Assembly: GCF_023053635.1 (NCBI RefSeq)
Contig: NC_086192.1
Coordinates: forward strand, 13,802,001-13,866,000
Length of the DNA stretch: 64,000 nucleotides
From: Elgaria multicarinata webbii
Lineage: Eukaryota; Chordata; Lepidosauria; Squamata; Anguidae
Direction: 5' to 3'
Shown: one piece after another, positions 1 through 11,831 of the stretch
Numbering within the stretch: position 1 is the stretch's first letter
Layout of the letters: each line of letters begins with the position of its first letter
Made by a program: the position numbers and the translations under genes
The notes under the pieces: model-generated
Told to the model about the DNA's origin: nothing
What the model saw: the letters and a program-made list of their open reading frames with translations, nothing else
Databases searched by the model: none

Positions 1-215
1 GGCAGGGGCTCACGGAGAAGGACCCCGTGGATGATCTTAAGGTCCGGGCAGGTACATATGGGAGGAGGTGTTCCTTCAAATAACCTGGCCCCAAGCCGTT
101 TAGGGCTTTGAATGTTAATACCAGCACTTTGAATCGGGCCCGGACCTGGACTGGCAGCCAATGAAGCTGGAAAAGGACTGGCGTGATGTGGTCTCGTCGG
201 CCAGCTGTTATTTCT
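1..215 (-). mobile_element. LINE family A, internal part of 3' region
   Basis: The first 60 bases align by eye with 39650-39711, the distal end of another family A copy. They continue further into the element, with phrases such as 'ggccccaagccgtttagggct' and 'gcagccaatgaagctgg'. In full copies (39297-39711) the other end carries the GGGCGGT hairpin-like 3' terminus and (AATA)n tail, so this is the inner portion in reverse orientation. It lies in a RABEP1 intron and is cut by the window edge. Superfamily (L2 or CR1 type) is not certain. Confidence 0.6.
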
Positions 216-316
216 AACCTTCTTGCACACTTATAAAATGCCGAGAATGAAATGTGACTTGATGAGAGGAGGCGATTTTCAAGCCATGACTTCAGATTGC
301 TGTTTGTTCGCCTCAG

Positions 317-3052
317 GCCGTCCTGATGCAGTCAAGGGAACTTGTCTCTGAGGAGCTGACGAGGCTTCAGAAAGACAACGAAAGCCTTCAAGGGAAACAT
401 TGCCTGCATGTCTCCCTGCAGCAGGCCGAGGACTTCATCCTGCCAGAATCCGGAGAGGTAAGACGAGCCTTTGTTTTTAAAGGGTGTTTTTACAGGGAAT
501 AATTCCGCGTGTGGTTAACAGCAAGGCGTGAACGGGGTTGATGCAAACACTCGGGAAAGCCTCGTAAACTTTCCTTTCAGGAACTCCGTGAACTGGTCCT
601 CAAATATCGTGAAGATATCATCAGCGTACGGACAGCGTCGGATCACCTGGAAGAAAAACTGAAGGCGGAAATTTTGTTCTTGAAAGAACAGATTCAAGCT
701 GAGCAGTGCTTAAAAGAGAACATTGAAGAGACTCTACAGTTGGAAATTGAGAACTGCAAAGAGGAGATTGGTGAGAGAGGGACCGAGTCCCCGGGCCTGT
801 AGGAGGAACAGTTAGTGTAATGTGTAAAAAGAAAGGGTGTTGTCTCTGTCCACTCACTACTTCTTGGCCCTCGCTGCTCCATTAGGGTTGCAGGTTTCAA
901 TATTCCAGTGACAGTAGACGTGACCTGCGGCCCCTGCTGACCTTAACCACTGCAAGGTTTCTGTCTCATATTAGCCTTTTCTTGCCTCAGTTCCTTGTCT
1001 CCTTTGCCCTTTTCCTCGCACTGCCTCCTCCACCTACTCTTCTCTCAGGTTCTTCGTCCTGAGCCCATTGCAACGGTCCTTGAGTCATCTTGCTTCTGAA
1101 GTTCCCTGTCCCTCATCTTCACAGCTCCTGGAACCTCTTCCCAGTCCTCAGCCAGCCCGACGCCGCTTCTCCTATCCCTAAGATCTGCTTAAGACTTTAA
1201 ACCCCAGCCAAACTGACAACTTCCCCTTCCCTCACAGGAGATATTCTTTTTGGAATGGTTCCTCTGGTGCAGCCTTCCTCAACCTGGGGCGCTCCAGATG
1301 TGTTGGACTGCATCTCCCAGAATGCCCCAGCCAGCTGGCTGGGGCATTCTGGGAGTTGTAGTCCAACACATCTGGAGCGCCCCAGGTTGAGGAAGGCTGC
1401 TCTGGTGGGTATCAGAGACTTCCATCATGGCAGGGGCAATTTATTTATACGTCAAGGGCTGCTTCACGTATTACAAGGCAGGATGAGTCCTTACGTTTCC
1501 ATAGTGCATGAACCTGTTATTGTAGTACTGTTTGGGACATGTGTGCACAGTGGTTGGATTGATGAGATCAGCCAATCACACACACACACACACACCCCGG
1601 TGCATATTTTCTCGTGTGTTTTCCACACAAGATGTGTTTTGCATGCTCTGCAGCTGTGAGGATCTAATACGTGAGACTGCCAGGGCTCAGGGCTCCTTAC
1701 GTATTTGAGAGGTAGCACGTTCTCAGTTGTGCGCTGAGAAGAACCTGAATGAAGGGGCCTCCACCCCCCAAATTTATTTATTTATTTATTTATTACATTT
1801 CTATACCGCCCAATAGCCGGAGCTCTCTAGGCGGTTCACAAAAAGTCACTCACTGGGCAATTGTAGGCTCGGTTTCCCATTTCCAAAGTCGGGCATATTA
1901 ATGTCTCCCTTCCCAAGAAAATGTCACCTGACCAGAGTCCTAGAGACACGGAGGGATAGACATGTGAACGATTCACAGTTGGATGTTCCAGAGAATCCCA
2001 TCTATGGAAACAGGGGTTGGGGGGGGGGGCAAGGAGTTACTGTTCCTGTCCGGCTAGCACATGAGTGGAAACTTTGCACATGACGTTTGTTAACTGAGAA
2101 AGTTATTTTAAAACAGTGAATGAGTTGAAAGTCTTTCCCATCTCTTACAGCTGCTGCTTCCAGTCTAAAATCCGAATTGGAAAGAATAAGAGCAGATAAA
2201 GAGCAGGTAAGGGCTCCGTCTCGACGCTTTAGCTGCCTGTGGGCACCGGTGTGCCCTGGACACTGCCCATTTGTCAACAACAATAGCAACAACACATTTT
2301 CTTACCAGCAGATGGGAGGAAAGCAAAGCGAGAGCCTGCAGCGGCTGCCATCTTTAATCCCCAGGAACGCTTCTGAGCGACATGATGGGGCTCAGATACA
2401 TTCTTATGAATTGAAAGCGCAGGGGAGAGAGGACGAGTGTCCGCAGCTGTGTGTTTAGGGGATGCTTGTCCTGCCACAACGCAGAACAACTTCCTGTTTG
2501 CCTGCCTTGCGCCTCTTTGGTTACCCAGGTCACCTGTAAAAGGGGCGGCATGTGGAATAATCGGTCAACGCTCACCCAGGAGCTGCAATAGGCCCAGAAT
2601 TCTACAGGAGTATGCCTGGTGGAGAATGTGTGGACAGGGAGGCATTTTCCTCCTCCTCTCATGATACTAGAACCCAATGGGGTCGTCTCATGAAGCTGAT
2701 GGGTGGGAGATTCAGGACAGATCAAAGGAAGGACTTCTTCACACAGCCCATAGTTAAATTGTGGAACTCACTACCACAAGATGTAGTGACGGCCACCCAT
2801 TTGGATGGCTTTAAAAGGCGGTTGGATCAATTCCTGGAGGGAGAAGGCCATCCATGGCTACTAGCCCTGATGGCTATGTGCTACCTCCGGTATCCGAGGC
2901 AGTAAACCTGTGTGCACCAGTTGCTGGGGAACATGGGTGGGAGGGTGCTGTTGCACCTTATCCTTATGGGTTCCTGGCCGACAGCTGGTAGCCGCTGTGT
3001 GAACAGAGTGCTGGATGAGATGGACCCTTGGTCTGATCCATCATGGCACGCC

Positions 3053-3096
<44 letters not shown>

Positions 3097-4464
3097 TATT
3101 TCTTACCCGCCTCTCCACTTGGATCGAGGCGGGGAACAACAGTGAATATGAAACACATTAAAAACTGATTAAAAACATAACATACATGATTAAAACATCC
3201 TTAAAACATCCTAAAAACATGTTCAGATTCCAGGAGACGTGTTTTCACACATCTTCCCTCCTTGTTATGGCATTTGCTTCTGGACACCGGAAACATGGTT
3301 TTTTTGAAGGGTATATATGGATTCCTTCTCTCTCTGAGCAGTGATGACATCCGTGTCCCTCAATAAAACGTAGCATCTTCGGCAGGTCTGTCTGCCATTT
3401 CGCAGAATCTTTTTTTGTGAACCGCCTAGGGAGCTTCGGCTATGGGGCGGTATAAAAATGCAATAGATTTATTTGTTTATATTTATTTATTTATTACATT
3501 TATATACCGCCCCATAGCCGGAGCTCTCTGGGCGGTTTACAGCAGTTAAAAATGGTAAACACTAGTAAATAAATAAATAAATTTCCAAAGTAAGCCATAG
3601 GGTTACCTCTGATGACATGTTGCAGGGGCAGTTCTTTGTAACTGGTGTAAAACTCCGGTCATTTTGATGAGAAGATGAGAAGGAAACTCCCCCATTGTCT
3701 TGACCGCTTGTGGCTCTCTGGTAGAAGGCGATAAACTCTTCCCATCTAGTTTTAGGAAAGCAAGGAACGAGAGCATGCAATGCGGGGGAATATGTGGATG
3801 AACGTATGGACACGGAGTGGTTTTTAGCCTGCTGAGCAAGTTTGTCCTTTGGCTTTCCCAGTTGGACTGCGCCTTGAAGGAAAAAATGCAGCAGTTGGAA
3901 AACTTCCAGGAAAGGAAAAACAGTCTCGAAGAGCATCTGAAGAAGGAGGCAGCAGCAAAGGTAACGAATTTATTTACTTATTTGTTGCATCTCTATACCG
4001 CCCAATAGCCGAAGCTCTCTGGGCGGTTCACAGAAATCCAAACCATCAAGTACAATTCAAGGTATGAAGAGCTCGTGCTCTTCGCTCCTCTGACGCCATG
4101 TTTCTCGCCTGCCCAAGGGTCTCTACTTCCCTTGCTCGGCTTCGTCCATTTTCTTCCGCTGCCCCTTACGCCTGGAACGCTCTTCCAGAACATTTGAGAT
4201 CCACAAGTTCAACCGCAGCTTTTAAAGCTCAGCTAAAAACTTTTCTTTTTCCTAAAGCTTTTAAAACTTGATGCTGCCTGGACTTTATACTGTTAGTTTT
4301 ACCCTACCCTGTGCCTGTTTACCCTACCCTGTGCCTGTTTGCTTTCTCTTCCCCTCCTTATTGTTTTATCATGGCTTTATTAGAATGTAAGCCTATGCGG
4401 CAGGGTCTCGCTATTTACTGTTTTACTCTGTACAGCACCATGTACATTGATGGTGCTATATAAA

Positions 4465-4495
<31 letters not shown>

Positions 4496-6295
4496 TAATA
4501 TAAAAAAACATAATAAAAAAAGCACAAACAGGATAAAACCGAGTCGCGATGCAGAGATTTAAAATGCAGATTTAAAAGAGCAAGTTGAAAGACTAGGATG
4601 GTAAAATTTTAGAATGTTTTCAGGATGTTTTAAAGATGTTTTAATCATGTATTAATCTTGTTTTCAATTTGTATTTTATATCATGTTTTTATACTGCTTG
4701 TTTTGTACTTTGAATGGTTTTAGTTTTTGTGAACCGCCCAGGGAGCTTCGGCTGTTGGGCGGTATAGAAATGCAATTAATAATGGAAAAGGCGAACGGAT
4801 GTGAGTTCAGCCATTTTGTCGCACTTTGGGGTTGACACCGAGGCTTGGCCCTGGGGGACCGTTTTGGGGGTGGCCGGAGTGGTTGGGGAACCCTTGATTA
4901 TGTGAGTGGGGCCTCGTTGTAAGTTAATGCAAAATCGGGCAAAACCTGAAGAAAAGCATGGTTTGAGCCATGCTCTTTCATTTATTCAGTAATTTGGTTG
5001 ACATAAATTAAGAGGATGGGTACCCAAGGATGTATCCAGTCATTGGCCGGAGCACTGAAAAGCAGGAGAAGAGGTGTTCACTTTACTGAGAAACTGGTAG
5101 AATTATGCAATCTCTACTTTTATTTATTTATTTATTACATTTTTATACCGCCCAATAGCCCAAGCTCCCTGGGCGGTTCACAAAAATTAGAACCATGAAA
5201 AGCACAACGAAACAACCATCAGTCTAAAAACACACATACAATATAAAAAGCACAACCAAGATAACACAGCAGAAGTTGATATAGATTAAAATACAGAATT
5301 GAAACAGCAAAGTTTAAATTTAAGTTAAATTAGGTGTTAAAATACTGAGAAAATAAAAAGGTCTTCAGCTGGCGACGGAAAGAAAACAATGTAGTTGCCA
5401 AGCGAATTTCTCCGGGGAGCTCGTTCCACAGCCGGGGTGCCACAGCAGAGAAGGCCCTGCTCCTCCTGGTAGCCACCTGCTTCACTTCCTTTCGTCTGGG
5501 ATAAAAGTGCAGAATATAAAACCAAGCCCTGTTTCTCTCCCCAGGCTAACTTTGAGCAGCTGATGTTTGAGGAAAAGAGCAAGGCCCAGCGACTGCAAAC
5601 GGAACTGGATGTCAGCGAGCAAGTGCAGAGGGATTTCGTCAAGCTCTCCCAAACCCTTCAGGTGCGGCTCTCAGCTTACGATCGGAGGCAGCGAAGAGAC
5701 CAGTGTGGGCTTGAGGAGAGAGGGGTGTGCTCCGTTCAGCGGAGGCTGGCGGGTTGTGTGTGTGTGAATCCACTCTGGGTTTCAGTCAGAACCGGTCAGA
5801 ACTCTAAAGGCGCTCTCCGAGGTGTGGAGCGTTGCGCAAGTGTCCTGGATCTGACCCGAAGCGGATTCACTGCCCCCACTGACATCAGAGCCACCAGCCT
5901 CCACTGGTTCACCAGCTGCCCCATTGGGCAGGACATGAGTGCAACAGTATCCTCCCACTCATGTGTGCACTGAGCAGGGGGCTGGACTTGATGGCCTTGC
6001 AGGCCCCTTCCAACTCTACTATTCTATGATTCTATGAAAATGTATCCCGAAATGTCTGTAGCTTTAGTTGTATAACCTGATTTTTAAAGTTTGCAACTTA
6101 AAAGAAAACAAGCCCCTTTCTTGGTTCCTTGGGGTTTCTTATAACGCCCCCAGCCCTTTTACGATCTCTCTTCCTTGTTGATTTGTTGCCTAGGTCCAGT
6201 TGGAACGGATCCGGCAGGCAGATTCCCTGGAGAGAATCCGTGGGATCCTCAACGACACAAAACTGACAGACATTAATCAACTGCCGGAAACATGA
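317..6295 (+). CDS. RABEP1: Rabaptin-5, C-terminal six coding exons (5' part outside window)
   Basis: Rabaptin-5 is a Rab5 effector that works with Rabex-5 on early endosomes to promote membrane fusion. Six exons are seen: 317-457, 581-770, 2151-2206, 3862-3960, 5545-5661 and 6194-6295 (TGA at 6293-6295). All have AG/GT borders and compatible phases, giving 234 residues. The peptides match remembered human rabaptin-5 closely, for example 'HVSLQQAEDFILP', 'EILFLKEQIQAEQCLKEN', 'QRLQTELDVSEQVQRDF' and the C-terminus 'KLTDINQLPET'. The whole fragment is heptad-rich coiled coil and includes the C-terminal Rab5-binding region. Introns hold LINE and MITE insertions; one family A LINE ends about 40 bp before the 5545 acceptor. 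The gene converges on NUP88. No damage is seen in the visible exons. Confidence 0.97.
1270..1399. mobile_element. Palindromic hAT-like MITE with 8-bp target duplication
   Basis: A 130-bp nearly perfect palindrome beginning CAGCCTTCCTC and ending GAGGAAGGCTG. The arms are about 64 bp, with two mismatches and essentially no spacer. It is flanked by the 8-bp direct repeat CTCTGGTG (1262-1269 and 1400-1407). An 8-bp duplication and CAG...CTG ends are typical of hAT transposons. Two more copies lie at 31508-31637 and 51659-51781. The right arm, read on the minus strand, contains ACTACAACTCCCAGAATGC, a ZNF143-type motif. Confidence 0.85.
1576..1598. repeat. (CA)n microsatellite
   Basis: A run of about ten CA dinucleotides in RABEP1 intron 2 (numbering from the first exon visible here). 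Confidence 0.9.
1773..1845 (-). mobile_element. LINE family A 3' end
   Basis: An (ATTT)n tract followed by the family's inverted 3' end (ATACCGCCCAATAGCC... GGCGGTTCACAA). The tract is the reverse complement of the (AATA)n tail, so the insertion is antisense to RABEP1. Confidence 0.75.
2600..3054 (+). mobile_element. LINE family B 3' end
   Basis: Sequence shared with 41270-41980 (+), 42106-42400 (-) and 50522-50815 (-). Key phrases are GGACTTCTTCACACAG, CTCACTACCACAAGATG and TGCACCAGTTGCTGGGGAAC. The open frame across 2612-2905 reads like a degraded LINE reverse transcriptase C-terminus ('[17 protein letters not shown]'). This resembles CR1- or L2-clade 3' regions; the exact family is not assigned. 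Confidence 0.65.
3055..3235 (-). mobile_element. (TAA)n tract and LINE family C 3' end
   Basis: A TAA trinucleotide run is followed by CCGCCTCTCC...GGATCGAGGCGGGGAACAAC, the inverted 3' end of family C. Other copies are at 21592-22010, 28595-28680 and 28790-28950. It is an (ATT)n-tailed retroelement in antisense orientation. Confidence 0.65.
3410..3575. mobile_element. Two family A LINE 3' ends, tail to tail
   Basis: 3410-3475 reads GTGAACCGCCTAGGGAGC...GGGCGGTATAAAAATGCAAT in sense. 3480-3575 is the same 3' end in reverse. The two copies meet at their AT-rich tails and form an inverted pair in RABEP1 intron 3, upstream of the exon at 3862. Confidence 0.7.
3966..4600 (-). mobile_element. Family A LINE interrupted by family D LINE
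   Basis: Family A 3' end in reverse (3966-4060) stops after 'gtacaattcaagg'. Its body resumes near 4501 ('aaaaagcacaaacaggataaaa'). Between them, 4062-4500 is a forward family D 3' end ('gtaagcctatgcggcaggg', 'tacagcaccatgtacattga') with an (AAAT)n tail. Family D is therefore the younger insertion. Another family A 3' end in forward orientation follows at 4610-4790. Confidence 0.7.
5117..5505 (-). mobile_element. LINE family A 3' region in antisense
   Basis: The (TTTA)n tail, inverted GGGCGGT end and inner part ('gaaaataaaaaggtcttcag', 'gagctcgttccacagccggg', 'agaaggccctgctcctcctg') match 39297-39650. The insertion ends about 40 bp upstream of the RABEP1 exon starting at 5545. Confidence 0.75.
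5945..6040 (+). mobile_element. CR1 LINE, extreme 3' tip
   Basis: Ends with the CR1 signature 'ttggac/cttgatggccttgca' and the octamer-like tail ATTCTATGATTCTATGA. Confidence 0.75.
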
Positions 6296-9200
6296 CACCC
6301 TCGTTAGCGGGGCTCTAAGGCTGCATTTCTGGGTTTGTTTGTTTTTTTTAAAAAAAAGAAACCCTCATCTTTATAGCAAAACATTTAATAATTATTATTT
6401 AACTCTAACCGAAAGAGCAGAAGATGACACAGGGGAACAGTGGTCCAAGCTGTTTCTGGAAGGGAGAGAAGGCTTTGCGTGGGGGCAAGAAAGTAGTGGA
6501 TTGAGAGAAATATGTGCAGGACCCTCGTGGTGGGGGGAGGTGTCTGCCGTCAGTAGGGCCAGGCTTCGCCGTCTCGTATCCCCCCTTGCTTACTTTTCTT
6601 AAACTAACTCTTGGAACACAGCTCTCTCCTCTCTCTCTCTCCCCCACCCCCACCCCCAGTATACTGTGATGATGGTAGCTGCTGGAAAGGCAGATATCTC
6701 TCTTCCTCACCCCCAAATCCTTTTGGATTGAAGCTGTTGAACTCCACCGTACCAGTGACTGAGTGGCTACAACGGTATTTAGAAAGATAGCAAGCCGGGC
6801 AGAAGGCGGGGGGGCTGTATAGGACGCTATATGGATATTTTATATTAAAATATGGATTTATTTGCAGGACACTGGACGTTGGGTTTGGGGGATTTTCTAG
6901 CTCAGTGCACTTTCTGTACCTTGTTCGTTGTTCTGGAGGAGCCTAGTTGCTGCGGAGAGAAACAGGTTGAGCTGGGGAGAATGGAAAAGGCGGCTGGAAA
7001 TTGTTGAGGGAGAGCATGAATCCACACAAGGAGTATTGGATCGCTGGAAATAAAGAGCGTGGCCCTCTAAATCCTCAGGCCCCATGGAAAACAATCCTTG
7101 CAGACAGGATTTGAAAAATGGAACACATAGCAGTGTCTTTATTTCACAGGCGGCAGACAGTAGCCTGCCTGAGCTAAAGTTTAGGAATTTTTCGTGGGTG
7201 CACTTTCTCCCCCTCCCCCTTTTTTTTTCCTTTTAGTTATGGGAGGGATCTAAAGTGTTTCCTTCTCACTCCACCACGGAGTGGGTCTTTAACCTTAACA
7301 GGAAGAACGGGGGATGAAGGTAGGTTCTGTTAGTGTCTCTCATGAAACAACCACTCAATACCAGCATAGGCATGTATCCACACAAAGTGAGTTGCGTTTT
7401 ACTCCAGAGGTGAGAATTTGTAGGCCGTGCAGATGTTCTGGCCCATCAGCCCTTCCAAGCACCCCTGACGGTGAGGGATCATGGGAGTTGTAGGCCAAAA
7501 CGCCTGGAAGGTCCCTGTTTCAGTCACCTTGTAATGGCTAGAACTAAATTGCAGCTACCCTAGTCTGGATCCATCCCATAATATAATGAGATGGCTTCGC
7601 CGTCTTCCCGCAGGTTTTAGCAGCTCTGCAGCAATGTGCGTCCTTGTACGTTTTTGTTGAAAGATTCTTCACCCTCTGGGTCTGGAATTACGATAATGTT
7701 GCCATCATAAAACGTTGGAGCTGCGGCTTCACTGCGCTTGTGAAGCTGCAGTTGTGCTTGGATCGGATCCGCCTTGAACGAGGCTGCTGGTGGGGTGTTT
7801 CTGGAGAAGCTTCTCCTGGGCTGTAGGTTGGATCCAGAGCAAATGAAGTCACATTTATCCCCTCTTCAAATCGATAGCAAGGCGTTTGCCATGGCTAAGT
7901 ACGACTAACTTGCTGTGGACCCAACCCTTTGAGCGGAAGGCTGCAAACGTGCACGGAGACAGGGTACAAACGGACTACAAAACATAGAATGAAAGCAGCA
8001 TGAAACCAACCTGTAACGGCCTTCCTCCTCCTCCTCCTTTCCAGAACCGGAAGTGATTTGGATTCTCCTCCACCGGCTGGCTGCATGCCCTCAAACGTAT
8101 ACGTCCCTGTGTTCTAGTAAGAGCCTGTAACTTCGTAGAAAGTCTGTCTTAAAAAAACAAGGTGTATGTAAAATAGATTGCACCTCTCTGGCAGTCCTAT
8201 CCTTTCCCCATAAGTGCGATAGAACAGATGGGCTTTTTAAAGGAAGGCGCCGCGTGTCCATTCGCTATTCTGCTGCTGCTCTTGTAACCCAAAGCCCAGG
8301 CATCGATCTACAGTTTCTTTCCTGAAGACTTGGCCGTGTCTAGTAGAGGCCTCCTTACTCTAATCATGTCCACCATTACTCGATTCTTGCTCAAGTAACG
8401 ATTGAGCTAAATCCCATTTTGTATCTCTTAGCAGTGTAAAAAGCAGAATTGCCCTCATTCCTTCCTTACTGTTTTGGGGCCAGGCACCGTCGGCCGGTTT
8501 AGCTTTCTCCTACAAGGCTTTTTAGGATCAGGGACGGAAGCAGGATGCCACCGCCTATGGCTGCCGTTGGTGTAGCTCAGCTCCGTGCAGGTTGTACCCA
8601 CGTCATCGCTAACCGATCCGTACAGGATCAGGAACCCCTTGTTGGAATACGAGTCCGTTTCGGTCTTCCAGTAGGGAAACATTTGGCCGTAACGAAGGCA
8701 GAAATAACACAGGAAGGCGTCCTCTTCGCCGTGGAGAACGTTTGCAGAGTTTGACGAGGTATGAAGAGCTTATTCTAACAACCTGCCCTGGCAAATTACT
8801 TTGCGTCTTTAAATTTGGCACCAGAGGCTTTTAGGATTTCCCCCTTCCCAGTCTCGCTCATCACGCTGCACTGTTGAGTAATCTTTCAAGTACGAGCCAA
8901 GGTGGATTCAGTTGTTCTTACGCCCCTCTCTTACGGTGAAGCATCTTTGAAAAAGCTTGAATTAAATGGGGAGGTAGCCATACAGGGCATAATAGTAGTA
9001 CGCGGGCAAGCCATTTTTGTGCTCTGCACTGTTTATGACTTAGTGATGCCGTCAGGTGCTTAACTTGTGCTCTTAGCAACGATTGAAGCCTAGCACTACT
9101 TCCAAAGACTGGGGAAGAATGTTTTGTACTACTATGGCAGAGGGCTGTGAGGCTAGATCACAGGTACTAGGTTTCAAAGGCTTTGTGACTTTAATGAAGA

Positions 9201-10020
9201 TAGACAATAATGCCTAAATCCGCGAGCCTTGAACCCAAGGTACACAAAGGATGTACAAGCGGCTACCCATGCAGACAAATACTTTTTAAAAGGGAAAACA
9301 ATTCTTCAATAGCAGGAAATCCTCGGCCTGAAACGTGGGCCTACTTAAAACGGAAAATAAGCAAATTGTGGATTGAGTAGTATTTTCTTTTTTGCCTTTT
9401 TTAAAAAAAGAATAAAAGAAGGGAAGGTCGTGGCCCGTCTTACCTGGAAATTCCTGGCTCTCTTGATGTTAAAAGGACTGCTTAATTTGTACCAGTGGCT
9501 TTCAGTGTCTGACACGGAGCCTTAGCTACTACGAACGGGGTATATAACACAGTGACCTGTATTTATTTTAGAGAACAGGGGCTACACGCAGAACGTATGA
9601 GAGGAAAAGCCTGCAAGTTTTAGCTCTGTTCTATATACTTGTACAGTCTTAATATGTGCAAAATAAGTTCTTACAGCATGTCTAATGGTGAACTGTAACC
9701 CCTTTCCTTCGGCGGCTTCCGTGGCATCGCTATACAACTCCTCAAAAGCATGTTTTGGCCAAGGATAAGGGCGGGAGATGGAAGTTATCTAGAAATATAG
9801 TCCCTTACTCTTTTTCTTTTTCTTAAAAAAAATAGCCTTTAAATTCCACACAAGAATGTTTGGAATCGTACTGCATTCCAACAAACGAAGCCACTGATGT
9901 CCTATGAAAGTGTGCGTGTAGAATTCTCCTGTCTACTGAATTCAAAATGTAACCATTTGTTAACTGTATTGAAGGTGTATCCTTAAGAAGAGTTCCAAAT
10001 TAAAGGAGGAAAAAAAGGTC
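6296..10020 (+). other. RABEP1: RABEP1 3' UTR and downstream sequence
   Basis: About 3.7 kb with few repeats follows the RABEP1 stop, comparable with the long 3' UTR remembered for human RABEP1. Candidate polyadenylation hexamers are AATAAA at 7049, AATAAA at 9411 and ATTAAA at 9999. No ORF here looks real. A short MITE-like piece lies around 7435-7520. Which polyadenylation site is used is not knowable from sequence alone. Confidence 0.6.
9999..10004 (+). terminator. RABEP1: Candidate distal RABEP1 polyadenylation signal ATTAAA
   Basis: ATTAAA at the end of the low-repeat 3' UTR-like stretch, followed within 20-45 bp by T- and GT-rich sequence. AATAAA at 7049-7054 and 9411-9416 are alternative sites. 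Confidence 0.45.
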
Positions 10021-10194
10021 TTGCGATTCGTCTCATGCCTTTGTTGTGTAAATTCACCTGGAGTGAAACACACACACACACCCATATGTCCATTTCCACC
10101 CCTGCCCGTCACCCACTCTGTTTTCCCTCCCACAGCTCCAGCACCACCTAACTTCAGGTAAACATCACTTAGGTGCACTTTAACACCATAGGTC

Positions 10195-10757
10195 AAACCC
10201 AGCCAAGTCTAGGTTTGGTACTGGTTCCTCTCTATTCGGCCCTGGTTAGGCCTCATCTAGAGTATTGCGTCCAGTTCTGGGCTCCACAGTTCAAGAAGGA
10301 CGCAGACAAGCTGGAGCATGTTCAGAGGAGGGCAACCAGGATGATCAGGGGTCTGGAAACAAAGCCCTATGAAGAGAGACTGAAAGAACTGGGCATGTTT
10401 AGCTTGGAGAAGAGAAGATTGAAGGGAGACATGAGAGCACTCTTCAAATACTTAAAAGGTTGTCACACAGAGGAGGGCCAGGATCTCTTCTCGATCCTCC
10501 CAGAGTGCAGGACACGGAATAACGGGCTCAAGTTAAAGGAAGCCAGCTGGACATGAGGAAAAACTTCCTGTTAGAGCAGTACGACAATGGAACCAGTGAC
10601 CTAGGGAGGTGGTGGGCTCTCCCACACTAGAGGCCTTCAAGAGGCAGATGGACAACCATCTGTCAGGGATGCTTTAGGGTGGATTCCTGCATTGAGCAGG
10701 GGGTTGGACTCGATGGCCTTGTAGGCCCCTTCCAATTCTGCTATTCTATGATTCTAA
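10195..10757 (+). mobile_element. CR1 LINE, C-terminal reverse transcriptase and 3' UTR
   Basis: The open frame 10173-10556 reads '[20 protein letters not shown]', '[20 protein letters not shown]' and '[11 protein letters not shown]', the end of CR1 ORF2. The standard CR1 3' UTR follows, ending TTCTATGATTCTAA. This is the longest forward CR1 copy in the window. The ORF ends early relative to the 5' context, so it is a 5'-truncated, dead copy. Confidence 0.9.
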
Positions 10758-10759
10758 GT

Positions 10760-11110
10760 CCTTAGGACTGCCCCCTAGCCACATCACCAATAGGGGAGGG
10801 GCTACAGGCGCAAAGCACACCTGGGAACAAGGAAACAACGCACACGGCCAGGTATTTTCAGCTGCAGTTCTCCCTCTGACCACTGCACCAAGGTGTTCTT
10901 CCCAGGCTTGAGTGACGCAACGGGTGATGTGGGCCAATGGGATGTGAGCTAATGACGTGTAACATCTGGAGGTCTATAAGCTATTGCCTTGCCCTGGCGT
11001 GGTGTGACCCCGATTTTGCAGCAGGAGCACCAAGAGGTCACCTTATTCTCGAGAATAAAACCTGTTAGCCCAACGCTTCAAGCGTCTGTGATCTTTCTCA
11101 AGTGTACCAA
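10760..11110 (+). mobile_element. Possible solo LTR of a retrovirus-like element (fossil)
   Basis: A roughly 350-bp stretch with LTR-like layout: CCAAT-type boxes near 10933-10945, a TATA-like CTATAAG near 10974, an AATAAA near 11055 and a GT/TC-rich end near 11085-11100. No internal region is next to it. It begins directly after the CR1 tail. Family and age are uncertain, and this rests on composition and signal order only. Confidence 0.35.
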
Positions 11111-11690
11111 AATTGGATATTGGGTTGTACTTGAAAACCAGCATATTTTTGCAACACCTTCTTTCTGCTCTGGTGAAAGCTGTGTCATGACATTAGAGGA
11201 GAGTTCATAATGCTTTCCTCAAAGGCGCCTATTTGGGGGAAAGGTGTAGCTTGGGAGTTCTGTCGTTGAGGCTTCTTGCAAAAGCTACCAGCGTTGCCGT
11301 TTATTACCAGGCCCACACTTGAGACCACTAGGGAGAGGAAGTGGACACCTACTTAGCGAGTAGTGTCCTTTCTTGGATAAAACCACACACTGCCAAGAGG
11401 ACAAAGCCCAGGCTAGCTTAAAACACGTTAGTGAAAAGCACATAAAAACTCATTCTCCCCCCAGTAATTAAATATGGAGCACAGGCCACTGGGAAATTCT
11501 GGTGCACAACCCCCACTGATATGAATAGAAGCTACATGACAGTACATCTTGATGTTTAGGTCCCTAAATCTGTCCGGTCCACTGATGACCTTAATTATGC
11601 CTGAAGATCTACTCCTTGAATTTTCCTCTGTCTTGCCTTCCGGGGAAGATGAAGTAAATAGCCAAATACTGGATTTAGAAATGAGAGAGG
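11111..11690. other. Intergenic interval between converging genes
   Basis: Between the putative LTR and the NUP88 polyadenylation region I see no recognised gene, repeat family or strong secondary structure. Confidence 0.5.
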
Positions 11691-11708
11691 AGCTTTGGAA
11701 AAAGGTGT

Positions 11709-11714
11709 TTTATT
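11709..11714 (-). terminator. NUP88: NUP88 polyadenylation signal AATAAA
   Basis: TTTATT on the plus strand is AATAAA for NUP88, 118 bp past its stop codon, implying a short 3' UTR. Confidence 0.75.
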
Positions 11715-11831
11715 CAATAATGAAGTAAAAAAAAAAAGAGACATCTATGTATAACTCGACTTATAAATTAGGAGGAAGGCAGCTGAATTTTCTAACGTTC
11801 CAGAAGTTCACTCTAGGCCGTTCACATTGTA

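Noticed and set aside
10173-10556. 127-codon ORF as a host gene
   Set aside because: Its translation is the C-terminal end of CR1 ORF2, so it is part of the LINE.
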